Of a stretch of DNA of 64,000 nucleotides, positions 21,951 through 32,082 are shown one piece after another. This DNA is from Burkholderiaceae bacterium. Lineage in GTDB: Bacteria; Pseudomonadota; Gammaproteobacteria; Burkholderiales; Burkholderiaceae. Made by a program: the position numbers and the translations under genes. The notes below the pieces were generated by a model that had not been told where the DNA came from, did not search any database, and saw nothing but the letters and a program-made list of their open reading frames with translations. The stretch covers positions 1 through 64,000 of the forward strand of contig CANJBQ010000004.1 of the NCBI GenBank assembly GCA_947472645.1, in the 5' to 3' direction. The stretch's first letter is position 1. Every line of letters starts with the position of its first letter.

Positions 21951-23138
21951 TTACAGTCTTTGCAAGCGCTCAATAGCACTTTGCAGTGTGCTTTCTTTTT
22001 TGGCAAAGCAAAAGCGAATCACATTAGAATTTTGTGCATCGTGATAAAAAGCAGAAACAGGTATTGCTGCGACCTTCAACTCAGAAGTTAACCATTGGCA
22101 AAAATCTGATTCATTCAATTGAGCCTCTGGTATCTTCAGTTGTGAATAATCAACGCACTGAAAATAGGTGCCTTGTGATGGTAAAAATGAAAATCCCGTT
22201 TTAGCAATACCCGCTTTAAAAAAATCTCTTTTTTGTTGGTAAAAATTGGAAAGTTCCGTATAGGCCTCTGGAAAATCTAAATAACTAGCGAGTCCATGTT
22301 GCATCGGTGTATTGACAGTAAAAACATTAAATTGATGAACCTTTCTGAATTCCGCCATAAGCGCCTGAGGTGCACAAACATAGCCCACTTTCCAGCCAGT
22401 GACATGAAATGTCTTTCCAAAGCTTGAAATAATAAAGCTACGTTTCACTAATTCTGGATGGCTCGCAGCACTTTGATGAAAGGATTGATCAAAAACCATG
22501 TGTTCATAAACTTCATCACTACAGATAATTGCGTTAGTGTTTTTCACTAAACTAGCTAAGCGATCTAAATCTTCGGCCTGCCAAACCATTCCGGTTGGAT
22601 TGTGGGGGGAGTTAATCATGATTAAGCGCGTTTTGGCATGAATAGCTTGAGCCAACTTGTCCCAAGGCAACTCATAACGCTCTACAACTCCCTGATCATT
22701 TTTACGAGCAATCATTTTGATTGGGATGACTTTACCACCAGCCATATCGATGGCTGGAATATAAGAGTCATACACCGGTTCAATCACAATGACCTCTTCA
22801 TGAGGTCGCACGACGGCTAAAACCACCGTCAAAATTGCTTGAGTTGCGCCGGCTGTAATCGTAATTTCATGTTCTGGGCTATATTCCTTGCCATATAAAA
22901 ACTTTACCTTTTCCGCTACCTTTTTTCGTAATTCTGGAATACCTGCCATAGGTGGATATTGGTTTTGATCTTTTCTCATGGCATCATTCACGGCATCTAG
23001 TAGATGCGTGTCACAAGAAAAATCAGGGAATCCTTGACCCAAATTAATCGCTTGATGTTGATTTGCTAACGCAGACATAACCGTAAAGATCGTTGTCCCT
23101 ACTTGTGGAAATTTAGTTGTTAAAAGCTCGTTTGGCAA
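21951..23138 (-). CDS. PLP-dependent (methionine-type) aminotransferase
   Basis: INLGQGFPDF, NSPHNPTGMVW, SSFGKTFHVTGWKVGY. Confidence 0.93.
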   Translation of the reverse strand: MPNELLTTKFPQVGTTIFTVMSALANQHQAINLGQGFPDFSCDTHLLDAVNDAMRKDQNQYPPMAGIPELRKKVAEKVKFLYGKEYSPEHEITITAGATQAILTVVLAVVRPHEEVIVIEPVYDSYIPAIDMAGGKVIPIKMIARKNDQGVVERYELPWDKLAQAIHAKTRLIMINSPHNPTGMVWQAEDLDRLASLVKNTNAIICSDEVYEHMVFDQSFHQSAASHPELVKRSFIISSFGKTFHVTGWKVGYVCAPQALMAEFRKVHQFNVFTVNTPMQHGLASYLDFPEAYTELSNFYQQKRDFFKAGIAKTGFSFLPSQGTYFQCVDYSQLKIPEAQLNESDFCQWLTSELKVAAIPVSAFYHDAQNSNVIRFCFAKKESTLQSAIERLQRL

Positions 23139-23267
23139 AGCGATCTCCTCGGGAGGTTAACCATATTTATCTATTTCATTTTCTCATGAATATCTACGTT
23201 TCAATTCAACTTCGTCTAAAGCTTGGGGTTTGCATGTTGATGTTCGTTACAATAACGACGAGACAAT

Positions 23268-24560
23268 ATGAATAATCATTCTACGCAATCGACCCAATAT
23301 CCGATTCAAGGATGGTTAGCTACTCGAATTTTTTGTTGTTTTGCCCTAGCTTATTTGCTCTCTTATGGTCTAAGAGCTATCAACGCTGTTATTGCGCCTT
23401 CATTAATGGCTGATTTAAACATTAATAATTCAACCCTAGGCGCAATGTCCTCCGCCTACTTTATTGGTTTTTTCGTGATGCAGTTTCCACTTGGGCATTG
23501 GTTAGATAAACACGGCTCTAGAAAATCAGAAAGTATCTTATTAGTTTTTGCTGTTTTGGGCGCCGCCATTTTTGCGATGGCCGATCAAGTGATATTTTTA
23601 GCCATTGGACGAGGTCTGATTGGAGTTGGGGTGTCTGCATGCCTGATGAGCGCTTTTACCTATTATGGTCGTTGGTTTAAACCAGAAGTTCAAGGCTCCC
23701 TTGCTTCTGGAATGCTCATGTGCGGAACCGCAGGCGCAATGCTCATGAGTGTCCCTGTGCAAATGGCCTTGCCGAGTATTGGTTGGCGGGGTGTTTTTTG
23801 GGTAATGGTGGGACTATTAGCCCTATCTGTTTTAGCGATCCGTTTTGGCATACCTAGCACGACTGATCCGGTCCCAGTCATGCAAAAAAAAATGAAAGAG
23901 TCTGATCTTTTTGGCTGGCTAAAAGCTTACTCCCCTATTTTAAAAAGCGGTACATTTTTACAAGTAATGCCCATGGGTATGTTTAATCAAGGAGGGTTTT
24001 ATGCTATTCAAACTCTTTGGTTAGGAGCCTGGTTTAAAGACCTTATTCACCTTCGAGGTGATGAAGTTGCAAATCATTTATTGATCTTTAATTTAATCTT
24101 GTTATTAGGGTATGGGGTGAATATTTTCTTGGTGAGATTCCTCAATCAAAAAGGTATCAGCACCTATAACTACGCAGGAATCTTAGGTGGTATCGCCATA
24201 TTGATGCAAGTTTTGGCACTTTTTGTACCAAATCAATATGCGGCGATTTGCTTATTTATGTTTGGACTTGCTTCTACCTCATTTATCTTAGCGCAGTCCT
24301 TATTTATTCAATGTTTTCCTAAATCTGTTGCTGGTAAAGCTAGTACCTCATTTAATATGCTCATCTTTAGCGGAGCTATCGTTACACAATGGGGGATTGG
24401 GGTACTAATTGATGTATTTATGTCGCATGGACTTATCAAAGCGCAAGCTCTAGAGCTCGCTTTATATGTCATGCTAGCCCTGCAAACTGGCTCTTATGTT
24501 TGGATGTGGTTAGCCCCCAAAGTACTGAGCCCTTCCAGCTTTACTCTATCTAACGAATAA
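23268..24560 (+). CDS. MFS transporter
   Basis: 12-TM-like hydrophobic pattern; GHWLDKHGSRKSES loop motif. Confidence 0.9.
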   Translation: MNNHSTQSTQYPIQGWLATRIFCCFALAYLLSYGLRAINAVIAPSLMADLNINNSTLGAMSSAYFIGFFVMQFPLGHWLDKHGSRKSESILLVFAVLGAAIFAMADQVIFLAIGRGLIGVGVSACLMSAFTYYGRWFKPEVQGSLASGMLMCGTAGAMLMSVPVQMALPSIGWRGVFWVMVGLLALSVLAIRFGIPSTTDPVPVMQKKMKESDLFGWLKAYSPILKSGTFLQVMPMGMFNQGGFYAIQTLWLGAWFKDLIHLRGDEVANHLLIFNLILLLGYGVNIFLVRFLNQKGISTYNYAGILGGIAILMQVLALFVPNQYAAICLFMFGLASTSFILAQSLFIQCFPKSVAGKASTSFNMLIFSGAIVTQWGIGVLIDVFMSHGLIKAQALELALYVMLALQTGSYVWMWLAPKVLSPSSFTLSNE

Positions 24561-24574
24561 AACTGGTGGATGGA

Positions 24575-25600
24575 CTAATTGAGTTCTTTACTTAACAACT
24601 CTGCGCCTGCCACTAATGCTTGTAATTTAGCAGTAGCAATGTCTCTGGGTAATGGCACCATCCCACAATTAGTGCAACCTTGAATATGCTCTATATCCAC
24701 ATATTTCATCGCCGCTCTCAAAACATTTGCTACTTGTTGGGGTGTTTCAATTTGGTGATTAGCCACATCTATGACGCCAACCAATACATCTTTACCCTTT
24801 AACAGCCCAATTAATTCCATCGGAACTCTCGAGTTTTGACACTCAAGACTAACCTGCTGAATCGTACTTTGTGCCAATAATGGAAATACAGACTCATATT
24901 GACGCCATTCCTGCCCTAGCGATTCTTTCCATTTGATGTTTGCCTCAATGCCATACCCATAACAAATATGAACTGCGGTCTTACATGTCAAACCTTGCGC
25001 TGCTCGCTCTAAAGTTTTGACACCCCAATCTCTTACATCATCAAAAAAGACATTAAATGCAGGCTCATCAAATTGAATCACATCCACCCCAGCCGCTGCC
25101 AAGTCTTTTGCTTCTTCATTTAAAATTTCTGCAAACGCCCAGGCTAATTTTTCGCGACTATGGTAATAATCATCGTAAATAGTATCAATCATAGTCATCG
25201 GGCCAGGTAATGTGAATTTAATTGGCCCCTTAGTTAAACTGCGTAATTTCTTTGCATCTTCCACAAATAAGGGTTTACCACGAATAACTTTGTCAACCAA
25301 TACAGGCACTGAGGCATCGTAACGATTCCGAATTCGTATCGTTTTACGGTTCACAAAATCAACACCGCCTAGGCTTTCAATAAAGGTTGTTACAAAGTGC
25401 TGCCGTGTTTGCTCACCGTCGCCAATAATCGTTACACCAGCTCTGAGCTGATCATCCACCGCTAAACGCATCGCATCATGCTTGGCTTGTGCCAAAGCCT
25501 CCCCCTTTAATTGCCATGGCGCCCAGAGCTTCTCGGGCTCAGCTAACCACGCTGGCTTCGGTAGACTTCCAGCTATGGTGGTTTTAATTATTTTTGTCAT
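24575..25600 (-). CDS. Short cobalamin-independent methionine synthase-like protein (MetE C-terminal domain)
   Basis: TTIAGSLPKPAWL, DVIQFDEPAFNV, VHICYGYG, GCTNCGMVPL. Confidence 0.88.
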   Translation of the reverse strand: MTKIIKTTIAGSLPKPAWLAEPEKLWAPWQLKGEALAQAKHDAMRLAVDDQLRAGVTIIGDGEQTRQHFVTTFIESLGGVDFVNRKTIRIRNRYDASVPVLVDKVIRGKPLFVEDAKKLRSLTKGPIKFTLPGPMTMIDTIYDDYYHSREKLAWAFAEILNEEAKDLAAAGVDVIQFDEPAFNVFFDDVRDWGVKTLERAAQGLTCKTAVHICYGYGIEANIKWKESLGQEWRQYESVFPLLAQSTIQQVSLECQNSRVPMELIGLLKGKDVLVGVIDVANHQIETPQQVANVLRAAMKYVDIEHIQGCTNCGMVPLPRDIATAKLQALVAGAELLSKELN

Positions 25601-25633
25601 GATGTCTCTTTTATTTGTCTATATCGAAGTATT

Positions 25634-25659
25634 ATCTTAATATAATTAAACGTTAAGAT
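25634..25659. repeat. Inverted repeat in the divergent metE-like/dctP intergenic region
   Basis: ATCTTAA-N12-TTAAGAT. Confidence 0.6.
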
Positions 25660-25735
25660 TTAATTTTGTTTTATTGATATAAATAGAGCATCTTAGAAAA
25701 GATGGCTAACCTCATAAAATATAAAGGAGATTTAT

Positions 25736-26821
25736 ATGGATCGTCGAAAATTTATAGCTGGTACAGGTGGTGTTGCTGGTATCTTAGCCGCAAGTACTGC
25801 TCCTGCAGTTCTTGCGCAAAATGCAAATATCCGTTGGCGTCTTGCTTCAAGCTTTCCAAAAGCTTTAGACACACTTTATGGCGCTGCAGAAACTTTTGCC
25901 AAAAAAGTCGGGGAACTTTCAGGTGGTCGCTTTGTTATCTCTACGCACGCGGCTGGCGAATTAATGCCGGCCTTTGGTGTGGTTGATGGTGTTCAAAACG
26001 GTGCCGTTGAATGCGCTCATACAGCGCCTTATTATTTTTATGGAAAAGATCCAACATTCGCTATTGATTGCTCTATTCCTTTTGGATTAAATGCTCGACA
26101 AATGACTTCTTGGATGTATGAAGGTAATGGTCTTAAGTTGTTACGTGAGTTTTATAGTAAATACAATATCGTCAATTTCCCTTGTGGTAACACTGGCGCT
26201 CAGATGGGCGGTTGGTATCGTAAGGAAATTGAAACCTTGGATGACCTCAAAGGTTTAAAAATGCGTATCTCTAACCTAGCAGGTGAAGTGATGACACGTA
26301 TGGGTGTCGTTCCTCAATCAATACCTGGTGGCGAAATTTATCAAGCGCTCGAAAAAGGTACGATTGATGCGGCAGAATGGGTAGGGCCTTATGATGATCT
26401 AAAGCTCGGATTTTATAAAGTCGCGAAAAATTATTATTTCCCTGCTTGGTGGGAAGGTGGTCCGCAACTATCTCTTTATGTCAACAGTAAAGCTTATGAC
26501 AAGCTATCCTCAGAGAATAAAGCTATTGTGGAGTGTGCCGCCGCCTTTGCACACACGGATATGCTAGCAAAGTATGATGCCAAAAATCCTATGGCTCTAA
26601 AGGAATTAGTGGCGAATGGTGTGAAAGTCAACAGAATTCCAAAACCATTGATGGACGAGGCATTCAAACATTCGGAAGCAGTCTATGCTGAATTAAGTGC
26701 CAAAAATCCTCAATGGAAAAAAGTGTTTGCTGACTACAGTAATTTCCGCAGAGAAAGTAATCAATGGTTCCGCTTTGCGGAAGCCGCATATGATGGCTAC
26801 ATGCAAGGTATGAAGTTGTAA
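25736..26821 (+). CDS. TRAP transporter substrate-binding protein (TakP-like, Tat signal)
   Basis: Tat motif MDRRKFIAG; AEWVGPYDDLKLGFYKVAKNYYFPAWWEGG; RBS AAAGGAG. Confidence 0.92.
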   Translation: MDRRKFIAGTGGVAGILAASTAPAVLAQNANIRWRLASSFPKALDTLYGAAETFAKKVGELSGGRFVISTHAAGELMPAFGVVDGVQNGAVECAHTAPYYFYGKDPTFAIDCSIPFGLNARQMTSWMYEGNGLKLLREFYSKYNIVNFPCGNTGAQMGGWYRKEIETLDDLKGLKMRISNLAGEVMTRMGVVPQSIPGGEIYQALEKGTIDAAEWVGPYDDLKLGFYKVAKNYYFPAWWEGGPQLSLYVNSKAYDKLSSENKAIVECAAAFAHTDMLAKYDAKNPMALKELVANGVKVNRIPKPLMDEAFKHSEAVYAELSAKNPQWKKVFADYSNFRRESNQWFRFAEAAYDGYMQGMKL

Positions 26822-26845
26822 TCTAAAGCTTATAAAGTAGTCCCA

Positions 26846-26883
26846 ACACCGAAAGTGATTTTATGTGCTTTCGGTGTTTTTTA
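26846..26883 (+). terminator. Rho-independent terminator after the TRAP binding protein gene
   Basis: ACACCGAAAG-N12-CTTTCGGTGT-TTTTT. Confidence 0.9.
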
Positions 26884-27304
26884 TTCCATATGCCAATTGC
26901 CTAAAGTTTTCTAAAATACGCACATCCGCTGTTTGAAAAACATAAACACCTCGATGTGTTCGAAGAATCAACCGTGGCACGATGATCCAATTCAAAAAAC
27001 GAACATGAATTAATTTGACTTGAGTAATATCTTTTAAAAGAACTTCTTTGTTAAAGATCCAGGATTGAATAATTTTTTCATTCGCGATGGTTGTTGTACT
27101 TCTTAAGATAAAGCCATACCCGTAGGCGCAAATAAGTATCGGGATAGTCAAACCAAGATAGACTTTCCATGTGTAGTCAAGCTGTCTTAAGTGTAATAAC
27201 GATGTAACGCTAAACCAAAATAACGTAATAATGAATAGAGTGGCAATGCATTTAATGGCTTTCGGAAATGATGGCCCAGTGAGACTTAGTAATGGCTCAC
27301 TCAA
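26861..27304 (-). CDS. Small membrane protein, two TM segments with a PH-like C-terminal domain
   Basis: TTG start overlapping the dctM stop (TTGA); two hydrophobic segments, then beta-rich region. Confidence 0.65.
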   Translation of the reverse strand: MSEPLLSLTGPSFPKAIKCIATLFIITLFWFSVTSLLHLRQLDYTWKVYLGLTIPILICAYGYGFILRSTTTIANEKIIQSWIFNKEVLLKDITQVKLIHVRFLNWIIVPRLILRTHRGVYVFQTADVRILENFRQLAYGIKNTEST

Positions 27305-28791
27305 TTTTTCTTATATTCTTTCATCAGATCTTCCATCATCGTTTTGTCAGATTGATCTGAAACACTTGGGACATCTTCTGGCGGAGCTTCTAGTTGAATC
27401 GAATTCAAATCAACCGCTATTTCTTTATCTAAGAAAATGGTAACGGTTTCAGGGACAAAAATCACAACAACCACTAATATCAATTGTAAAAATACCCATG
27501 GTATCGCTCCCATATAAATATCTTTGGACTCTATCTTACGTGGCAGCGCTCCATTTTTGAATAAGGTATCCGATATACCTCGTAAATAAAAAAGTGCAAA
27601 CCCAAATGGTGGATGCATAAAGCTACTTTGCATATTCACACAGAGTAAAACTCCAAACCAGATTAAATTAATATCTAACTTTGCAGCAACAGGGCCGAGC
27701 AGGGGCAAAATAATAAAAGCGATTTCAAAAAAATCCAGGAAAAATGCCAAGAAAAAGATAAAAATGTTAACCACAATTAAAAACCCAACCTGCCCACCAG
27801 GCAAGCCTGTTAACATTTCTTCAATCCACTTTGCGCCATCGACCCCTTGGAATACAAGCGAGAAAAAGCGTGAGCCAATTAATATGAAAACCACCATGGC
27901 AGTTATGCGCATGGTATTTGTAAGGCCATCACTGATCACCGCAAAACTTAGTCGACGATCAATCGCTGCCAATAAAAATGCGCCGACAGCTCCCATCGCC
28001 CCAGCTTCTGTAGGAGTTGCTATCGCATGACTCATTCCAGGTAAGCCACCCATACTGCCCAACACCGCAATAATGAGAACGGCTGAAGGAATAATACCGC
28101 GTAAGCATTTCTTCCAGAGTTGCCAACCATTTAAGGTTCTGGATTCTTTTGGAATCCCTGGCAAAGCGTTTGGTTGAAATTTTGTCAAGGCAAAGGTGTA
28201 TACAAGGAATAACAGTACCTGCAAGATTGATGGGCCCCAAGCGCCTTTATACATATCACCAACCGATTTACCTAACTGGTCAGCCATCACCACTAGCACT
28301 AACGAAGGGGGGACCAATTGTGTAATGGTTCCTGATGCCGCCAAAACCCCAGTCGCATAGCGGACGTTATAACCATAACGCATCATCACAGGTAGTGAAA
28401 TCATGGCCATTGCAATCACCTGGCCTGCGACTGTCCCAGTAATCGCTCCAAGGATAAATCCTACAATAATGACGGAATATCCTAAACCGCCCTTCACTGT
28501 TCCAAATAGCTGCCCCATGGAATCCAGCATATCTTCTGCTAATCCACAGCGCTCTAGGATGGTCCCCATTAATGTGAAGAAGGGTATGGCCAAAAGTAGA
28601 TCATTCGATAAAATGCCAAAGACATTCAGAGGAAGTCCTGACAAAAAGCTCGCAGGAAACCAGCCCATTTGGATGGCAAATAACCCACTTATTAAGCCCA
28701 AAGCTGATAGTGAAAATGCCACTGGAAATCCTATCAGCATAATCAATATGAGCCCAACAAACATTAAGGGCGCAAAGTTTTCCATATTCAT
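27301..28791 (-). CDS. dctM: TRAP transporter large permease (DctM)
   Basis: AIPFFTLMGTILERCGLAEDMLDS..., FLDFFEIAFIILPL, SFMHPPFGFALFYLRG. Confidence 0.95.
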   Translation of the reverse strand: MNMENFAPLMFVGLILIMLIGFPVAFSLSALGLISGLFAIQMGWFPASFLSGLPLNVFGILSNDLLLAIPFFTLMGTILERCGLAEDMLDSMGQLFGTVKGGLGYSVIIVGFILGAITGTVAGQVIAMAMISLPVMMRYGYNVRYATGVLAASGTITQLVPPSLVLVVMADQLGKSVGDMYKGAWGPSILQVLLFLVYTFALTKFQPNALPGIPKESRTLNGWQLWKKCLRGIIPSAVLIIAVLGSMGGLPGMSHAIATPTEAGAMGAVGAFLLAAIDRRLSFAVISDGLTNTMRITAMVVFILIGSRFFSLVFQGVDGAKWIEEMLTGLPGGQVGFLIVVNIFIFFLAFFLDFFEIAFIILPLLGPVAAKLDINLIWFGVLLCVNMQSSFMHPPFGFALFYLRGISDTLFKNGALPRKIESKDIYMGAIPWVFLQLILVVVVIFVPETVTIFLDKEIAVDLNSIQLEAPPEDVPSVSDQSDKTMMEDLMKEYKKN

Positions 28792-29327
28792 TGCAAAGGT
28801 CTCTCGTAATGAATATTCATCTCATAGAGATTGTTTAACCAAGCGATACGCTTAATTAACTCTGATATACCTTGCAAGATCAGCAATGCAAAACCTAGTG
28901 GCAACATGAGCATTGCTGGCCAACGAATAAGACCCCCAGCACTATTGGACATCTCATGCGATAGAAACATTTTTAAAAAAAGTGGGAATGATAGATAAAA
29001 CATAACAGAGATTACGGGTAATAAGAAAAAGATAAGTCCAAAGATATCTACCTTTACTTTTGCGCGACTACTGAGTCCGCCATAAATTAAATCGACACGT
29101 ACATGCTCATTAGTTCTTAATACCTGCGCCGCACCCAACATGACACAAGCTGCAAACATATACCACTGAATCTCTAACCAGGCATTCGAGCTATAGTCAA
29201 ACAGATAGCGGATCACGGCATTTGAAGCGCTGATAAAACATGATAAAAATACCGCCCATTTGGCGAACACGCCAAAAAAGTCGGTAACGTAATCTATGAG
29301 GCGAGTAAAAAAAAGTAGCCTTTGCAT
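28788..29327 (-). CDS. dctQ: TRAP transporter small permease (DctQ)
   Basis: WLEIQWYMFAACVMLGAAQVLRTNEHVRVDLIYG; ATGA overlap with dctM. Confidence 0.93.
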   Translation of the reverse strand: MQRLLFFTRLIDYVTDFFGVFAKWAVFLSCFISASNAVIRYLFDYSSNAWLEIQWYMFAACVMLGAAQVLRTNEHVRVDLIYGGLSSRAKVKVDIFGLIFFLLPVISVMFYLSFPLFLKMFLSHEMSNSAGGLIRWPAMLMLPLGFALLILQGISELIKRIAWLNNLYEMNIHYERPLQ

Positions 29328-29444
29328 ATGTCTTTATTTTTAATATTTTGATTATTTTAACAGTACGAATGTCGAAAACTGCTTTATTTACAACCATTTG
29401 CTTGTCTTGCGATTGATTTAAAAAACTTCAACTTTGTAATGGGA

Positions 29445-29966
29445 CTAAAGCACACCCTCATGCTGTAACAACCACGTCTTTATATTTCGGTGATAACCTT
29501 CCTCATCTTGGCGGGCGAATCCTCCAATGCCAGTTGCTGAAATAACACGATGACAAGGCACAATGAGCGGAAATGGATTGGCTCCACAAGCCCCACCAAT
29601 AGCCCGCGGGCCACTTTTAATTTTTACCGCTAACTCTCCATAGGTCATCGCTTTACCTAAAGGTATACCGCTAATGTTTTGCCAGACTTTTTGTTGAAAC
29701 ATCGTACCCTGCGGAATCATCGGTAAATCAAATTGAAGATCTGGTCTTTTGAAGTAGGCCCTGATCTGCTCAATAGCCTGCTTAGCAAGAGCATTTTTCG
29801 GAGGTAGTAAGGCTGTATCTTTCGCTACGTAAAATATTTCTTTTAGCATCAAACTATCTTCAAACGAAGCAGTTTTAATCCCCAGTTTTCCAAATGGCGC
29901 TTTGATCACCGCAGCCCAATCTTGATCCTGGTCATTTCCTGTAAGGAGTAAGTGTGTTTTTTTCAT
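29445..29966 (-). CDS. ogt: Methylated-DNA--protein-cysteine methyltransferase
   Basis: IPCHRV-type motif: NPFPLIVPCHRVISATGIGGF. Confidence 0.95.
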   Translation of the reverse strand: MKKTHLLLTGNDQDQDWAAVIKAPFGKLGIKTASFEDSLMLKEIFYVAKDTALLPPKNALAKQAIEQIRAYFKRPDLQFDLPMIPQGTMFQQKVWQNISGIPLGKAMTYGELAVKIKSGPRAIGGACGANPFPLIVPCHRVISATGIGGFARQDEEGYHRNIKTWLLQHEGVL

Positions 29967-29991
29967 GTGAATAAGTTACACTAATTCACAT
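29965..29991. promoter_or_regulatory. Inverted repeat between divergent ogt and dienelactone hydrolase genes
   Basis: ATGTGAAT-N11-ATTCACAT. Confidence 0.5.
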
Positions 29992-30014
29992 CAAAATGCA
30001 CAGGAGAATTTCTT

Positions 30015-30698
30015 ATGGGACAAGCTTTAAAACTCACTTCATCCGATGGTTATCAATTTGAAGCCTATGAAACAACCCCAACTTCCAATCGAATCGGTGG
30101 AATTGTTTTGGTTCAGGAAATATTTGGAGTAAATACTCACATTCAAGCAATGGCAGATTTATACGCATCTCTTGGCTATCAAGTCGTCGCTGTTCCTACC
30201 ATGGATAGGGTCCAAAAGAATGTGAATCTTGGCTACACTCCTGAAGATATGCAGGCAGGTTCCGCATTAAAAGCTGCCGTGGAAAATCTACCCGGCCATC
30301 CCGTCATGCTCGACCTCCAAGCAGCCATTGATCATCTTCAAAAAAATGGCAAGGTCGGAATATTTGGCTTTTGCTATGGCGGTCTTCTAACCTGGCGTAG
30401 TGCTTGCCAATTAAAAGGCTTATCTGCAGCAGTACCTTACTACGGTGGTGGTGTTCAGAATGAGTCGAATTTAGTACCCAACTGTCCCGTCATGGCTCAC
30501 TTTGCTCAAGAGGATGCCTACATCCCACTAGATAGTGTCGAAGCTTTCCAGAAATCACGGCCGGAAGTACAAGTTTTTGTTTATCCAGGTCACCACGGCT
30601 TTAACTGCGACCATCGTGGCTCTTATTTTGGACAATCCGCACAAATTGCTCGCGAAAGAACATTGGCGTTTTTTGCGAAACATTTATCAGGCTCATGA
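30015..30698 (+). CDS. Dienelactone hydrolase family protein
   Basis: IVLVQEIFGVNTHI, GKVGIFGFCYGG, YPGHHGFNCD. Confidence 0.95.
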   Translation: MGQALKLTSSDGYQFEAYETTPTSNRIGGIVLVQEIFGVNTHIQAMADLYASLGYQVVAVPTMDRVQKNVNLGYTPEDMQAGSALKAAVENLPGHPVMLDLQAAIDHLQKNGKVGIFGFCYGGLLTWRSACQLKGLSAAVPYYGGGVQNESNLVPNCPVMAHFAQEDAYIPLDSVEAFQKSRPEVQVFVYPGHHGFNCDHRGSYFGQSAQIARERTLAFFAKHLSGS

Positions 30699-30797
30699 TT
30701 GTTAAGGTTGCTCAATAACCCTATCTCATTTAGGTCACCTAAGAAACGATGAGTTTGTTATAGTTTGTAATCATTAACTCAATAAGACCTCTGATTT

Positions 30798-32078
30798 ATG
30801 GACTCTTTACTGGATAATTGGCCATGGTGGGCTCAAGTGGCAATGGTCATCCTGTTATTGGCGACATCAGCTTTTTTTTCCATTACTGAAACAAGTATGA
30901 TGGCGGCAAATCGTCACCGCCTGAAGCACCAAGCAGCTGAAGGCCATCAAGGGGCAAAACTAGCCACAGGGCTGCTTAATCGAACCGAGGAGTTACTGTC
31001 CGTTATTCTAATTGGTAATAATGTGATCAACACCTTCGTGCCTATCTTAATTGCTGGGATTGCTCTGCATGCTTTTGGTAATAGCGGCTCCGTCCTGTCT
31101 CTCACGACAGCCTGTGTTGCTTTTTTGATTATTATTTTTTGTGAGATAACTCCCAAGGTCATCGGAGCAGCATTTCCTGACCGAATCGCGTCAAATGTGA
31201 GTTGGGTCATTCGACCTTTAGTATGGCTGATGACGCCACTCGTGATGTTTGTGAATATCTTTGTCTCTGGTCTTCTAAAACTGATGCGGCTGGATACAAA
31301 AAACTCCACAAATAGTCGCTTAAGCCCTGAAGAATTACGAAGTTTAGTATTAGAGACTAGTCACTTTATACCCTCCCAACATCGCAATATTCTGATTAAC
31401 TTATTTAATTTAGAAAATATCACGGTCAATGATGTGATGACGCCAAGGTCGCAAATGGAAACATTGGATCTCTCACGCCCCATCGAAGAAGTCTTACATC
31501 AAATGGAAACCTGCTACCATCACCACCTCCCAACGACGGATCAAGATCCTGATCGTGTGATTGGTATCTTGTCTGTTAGAAAAGCAGTTTCGCTTTTAGG
31601 TGATAAAGATATTGAACACGAGCAATTAAAAGTGCTCTTAAATGAGCCTTACTTTATTCCTAGCGGGACGCAAGTACTGCAACAAATTCGCTTTTTTCAG
31701 GAACAACAACAACGCATTGGACTTGTTGTTGATGAGTATGGGATTGTTCTTGGGTTGGTAACCATTGAAGATATTGTTGAGGAGCTCATTGGCGAGTTCA
31801 CAACCTCCCTGCCGAGTTTGGCTAACAGAAATAAATGGCTTCCTGATAATTCGTATATTGCTGCTGGTACAGCTAACTTACGTGATCTAAACCGTTTACT
31901 CGGTCTAGAACTCCCTCTTGATGGGCCAAGAACGCTCAATGGACTGCTTATCGATATTTTGGAAGAAATTCCAGATAACGATATCAGCATCAAAGTTGCT
32001 GGCTGTGTCATGGAAATTATTCAGTTTGACCAACAATCAATTAAAACGGTCAGAATTCGCCGACCTACCCTTTTATAA
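30798..32078 (+). CDS. HlyC/CorC (YfjD/CNNM) family transporter with CBS domains
   Basis: FFSITETSMMAANRHRL, VNDVMTPRSQMETLD, VVDEYGIVLGLVTIEDIVEELIGE. Confidence 0.93.
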   Translation: MDSLLDNWPWWAQVAMVILLLATSAFFSITETSMMAANRHRLKHQAAEGHQGAKLATGLLNRTEELLSVILIGNNVINTFVPILIAGIALHAFGNSGSVLSLTTACVAFLIIIFCEITPKVIGAAFPDRIASNVSWVIRPLVWLMTPLVMFVNIFVSGLLKLMRLDTKNSTNSRLSPEELRSLVLETSHFIPSQHRNILINLFNLENITVNDVMTPRSQMETLDLSRPIEEVLHQMETCYHHHLPTTDQDPDRVIGILSVRKAVSLLGDKDIEHEQLKVLLNEPYFIPSGTQVLQQIRFFQEQQQRIGLVVDEYGIVLGLVTIEDIVEELIGEFTTSLPSLANRNKWLPDNSYIAAGTANLRDLNRLLGLELPLDGPRTLNGLLIDILEEIPDNDISIKVAGCVMEIIQFDQQSIKTVRIRRPTLL

Positions 32079-32082
32079 ATAG

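Noticed and set aside
28403-28855. 150-aa plus-strand ORF opposite dctM/dctQ
   Set aside because: Antisense of membrane-protein genes; composition is a reverse-frame artefact.
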